NCBI GenBank assembly: GCA_947487095.1
Contig: CANKVI010000018.1
Location: 1-13,510, forward strand
Direction: 5' to 3'
Source: Acidimicrobiaceae bacterium
Lineage (GTDB): Bacteria > Actinomycetota > Acidimicrobiia > Acidimicrobiales > Ilumatobacteraceae
DNA: 13,510 bases
The notes under the pieces were generated by a model that had not been told where the DNA came from, made no database searches, and saw only the letters and a program-made list of their open reading frames with translations. Shown here piece after piece: positions 13,348 to 13,510 of the stretch; position 1 is the first letter of the stretch, and each line of letters starts with the position of its first letter. A program made the translations under genes and the position numbers.

Positions 13348-13510
13348 ACATCGGTCGTTGCAATTGCCCCAGATATCGCATCAAGCAATCGAAGTAAATC
13401 GGATGGCGCAACTTCTAAATCAAGGCCACGACGACCGCCACTGACAAAAATGGTGGAATAGTCACTTGCCGATTCATCCACAACGGTGAGAAGTTTTCTC
13501 TTCTGTCCGA
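13344..13510 (-). CDS. YbaK-type aminoacyl-tRNA deacylase (C-terminal end)
   Basis: An open minus-strand frame enters from the right edge (first full codon at 13508) and ends at TAG 13344-13346, giving the last 54 residues. It begins GQKRKLLTVVDESASDYSTI and continues with FVSGGRRGLDLEVAPSDLLR. The GxKRxL, DESA and SGGRRGLDLxxAPxDL patterns match the C-terminal part of YbaK/EbsC-type proteins. These hydrolyse mischarged tRNA, typically Cys-tRNA(Pro), in the cytoplasm. The catalytic lysine region lies off the window. Its stop overlaps the stop of the convergent secreted-protein gene. The family call is good; tRNA specificity cannot be judged from this fragment. Confidence 0.82.
   Translation of the reverse strand, partial: GQKRKLLTVVDESASDYSTIFVSGGRRGLDLEVAPSDLLRLLDAISGAIATTDV

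Overview
The window looks like chromosomal DNA from an actinobacterium, possibly of the class Acidimicrobiia. This is inferred from the protein types: a class II HelD, an EchA6-like crotonase, a DtxR/IdeR-type regulator, Thr/Ser-rich lipoproteins and a PKD-like secreted protein. Frequent GTG starts and GC content near the middle of the range (judged by eye) fit this. Genes are packed almost without gaps, and many overlap by 4 bp (ATGA or GTGA). No tRNA, rRNA, CRISPR array, insertion sequence, phage gene or origin was seen.

Layout. (1) 1-432, plus strand: 3' part of a SixA-like histidine phosphatase. (2) 434-7608, minus strand: one continuous operon whose transcription order is an EchA6-like crotonase and then ccmA, ccmB, ccmC, ccmD, ccmE, ccmF, ccmG, ccmH and ccmI. 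This is a full System I cytochrome c maturation pathway, including a 44-residue ccmD that is easily missed. (3) 7630-9615, plus strand: a small two-helix membrane protein, a TetR regulator, a DtxR-family metal-dependent regulator and a small lipoprotein. (4) 9620-11764, minus strand: a HelD-type superfamily 1 ATPase. (5) 11894-13347, plus strand: a lipoprotein and a secreted PKD-like protein, overlapping and each with a strong ribosome binding site. (6) 13344-13510, minus strand: the C-terminal end of a YbaK-type aminoacyl-tRNA deacylase.

How the genes work together. CcmA and CcmB, with CcmC and CcmD, load heme onto CcmE outside the membrane. CcmE hands it to CcmF, and CcmG, CcmH and CcmI reduce and present the apocytochrome CxxCH site. 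The crotonase heads this operon but lacks both catalytic glutamates, so it is more likely an acyl-CoA binding protein than a hydratase. The plus-strand block 7630-9615 pairs two regulators with a lipoprotein, so metal sensing with an envelope target is plausible but unproven. No wholly novel system was identified. The most useful leads are the crotonase-ccm linkage, the Cys-rich CcmE, the mixed metal site of the DtxR-family protein and the uncharacterised lipoprotein/secreted pair.
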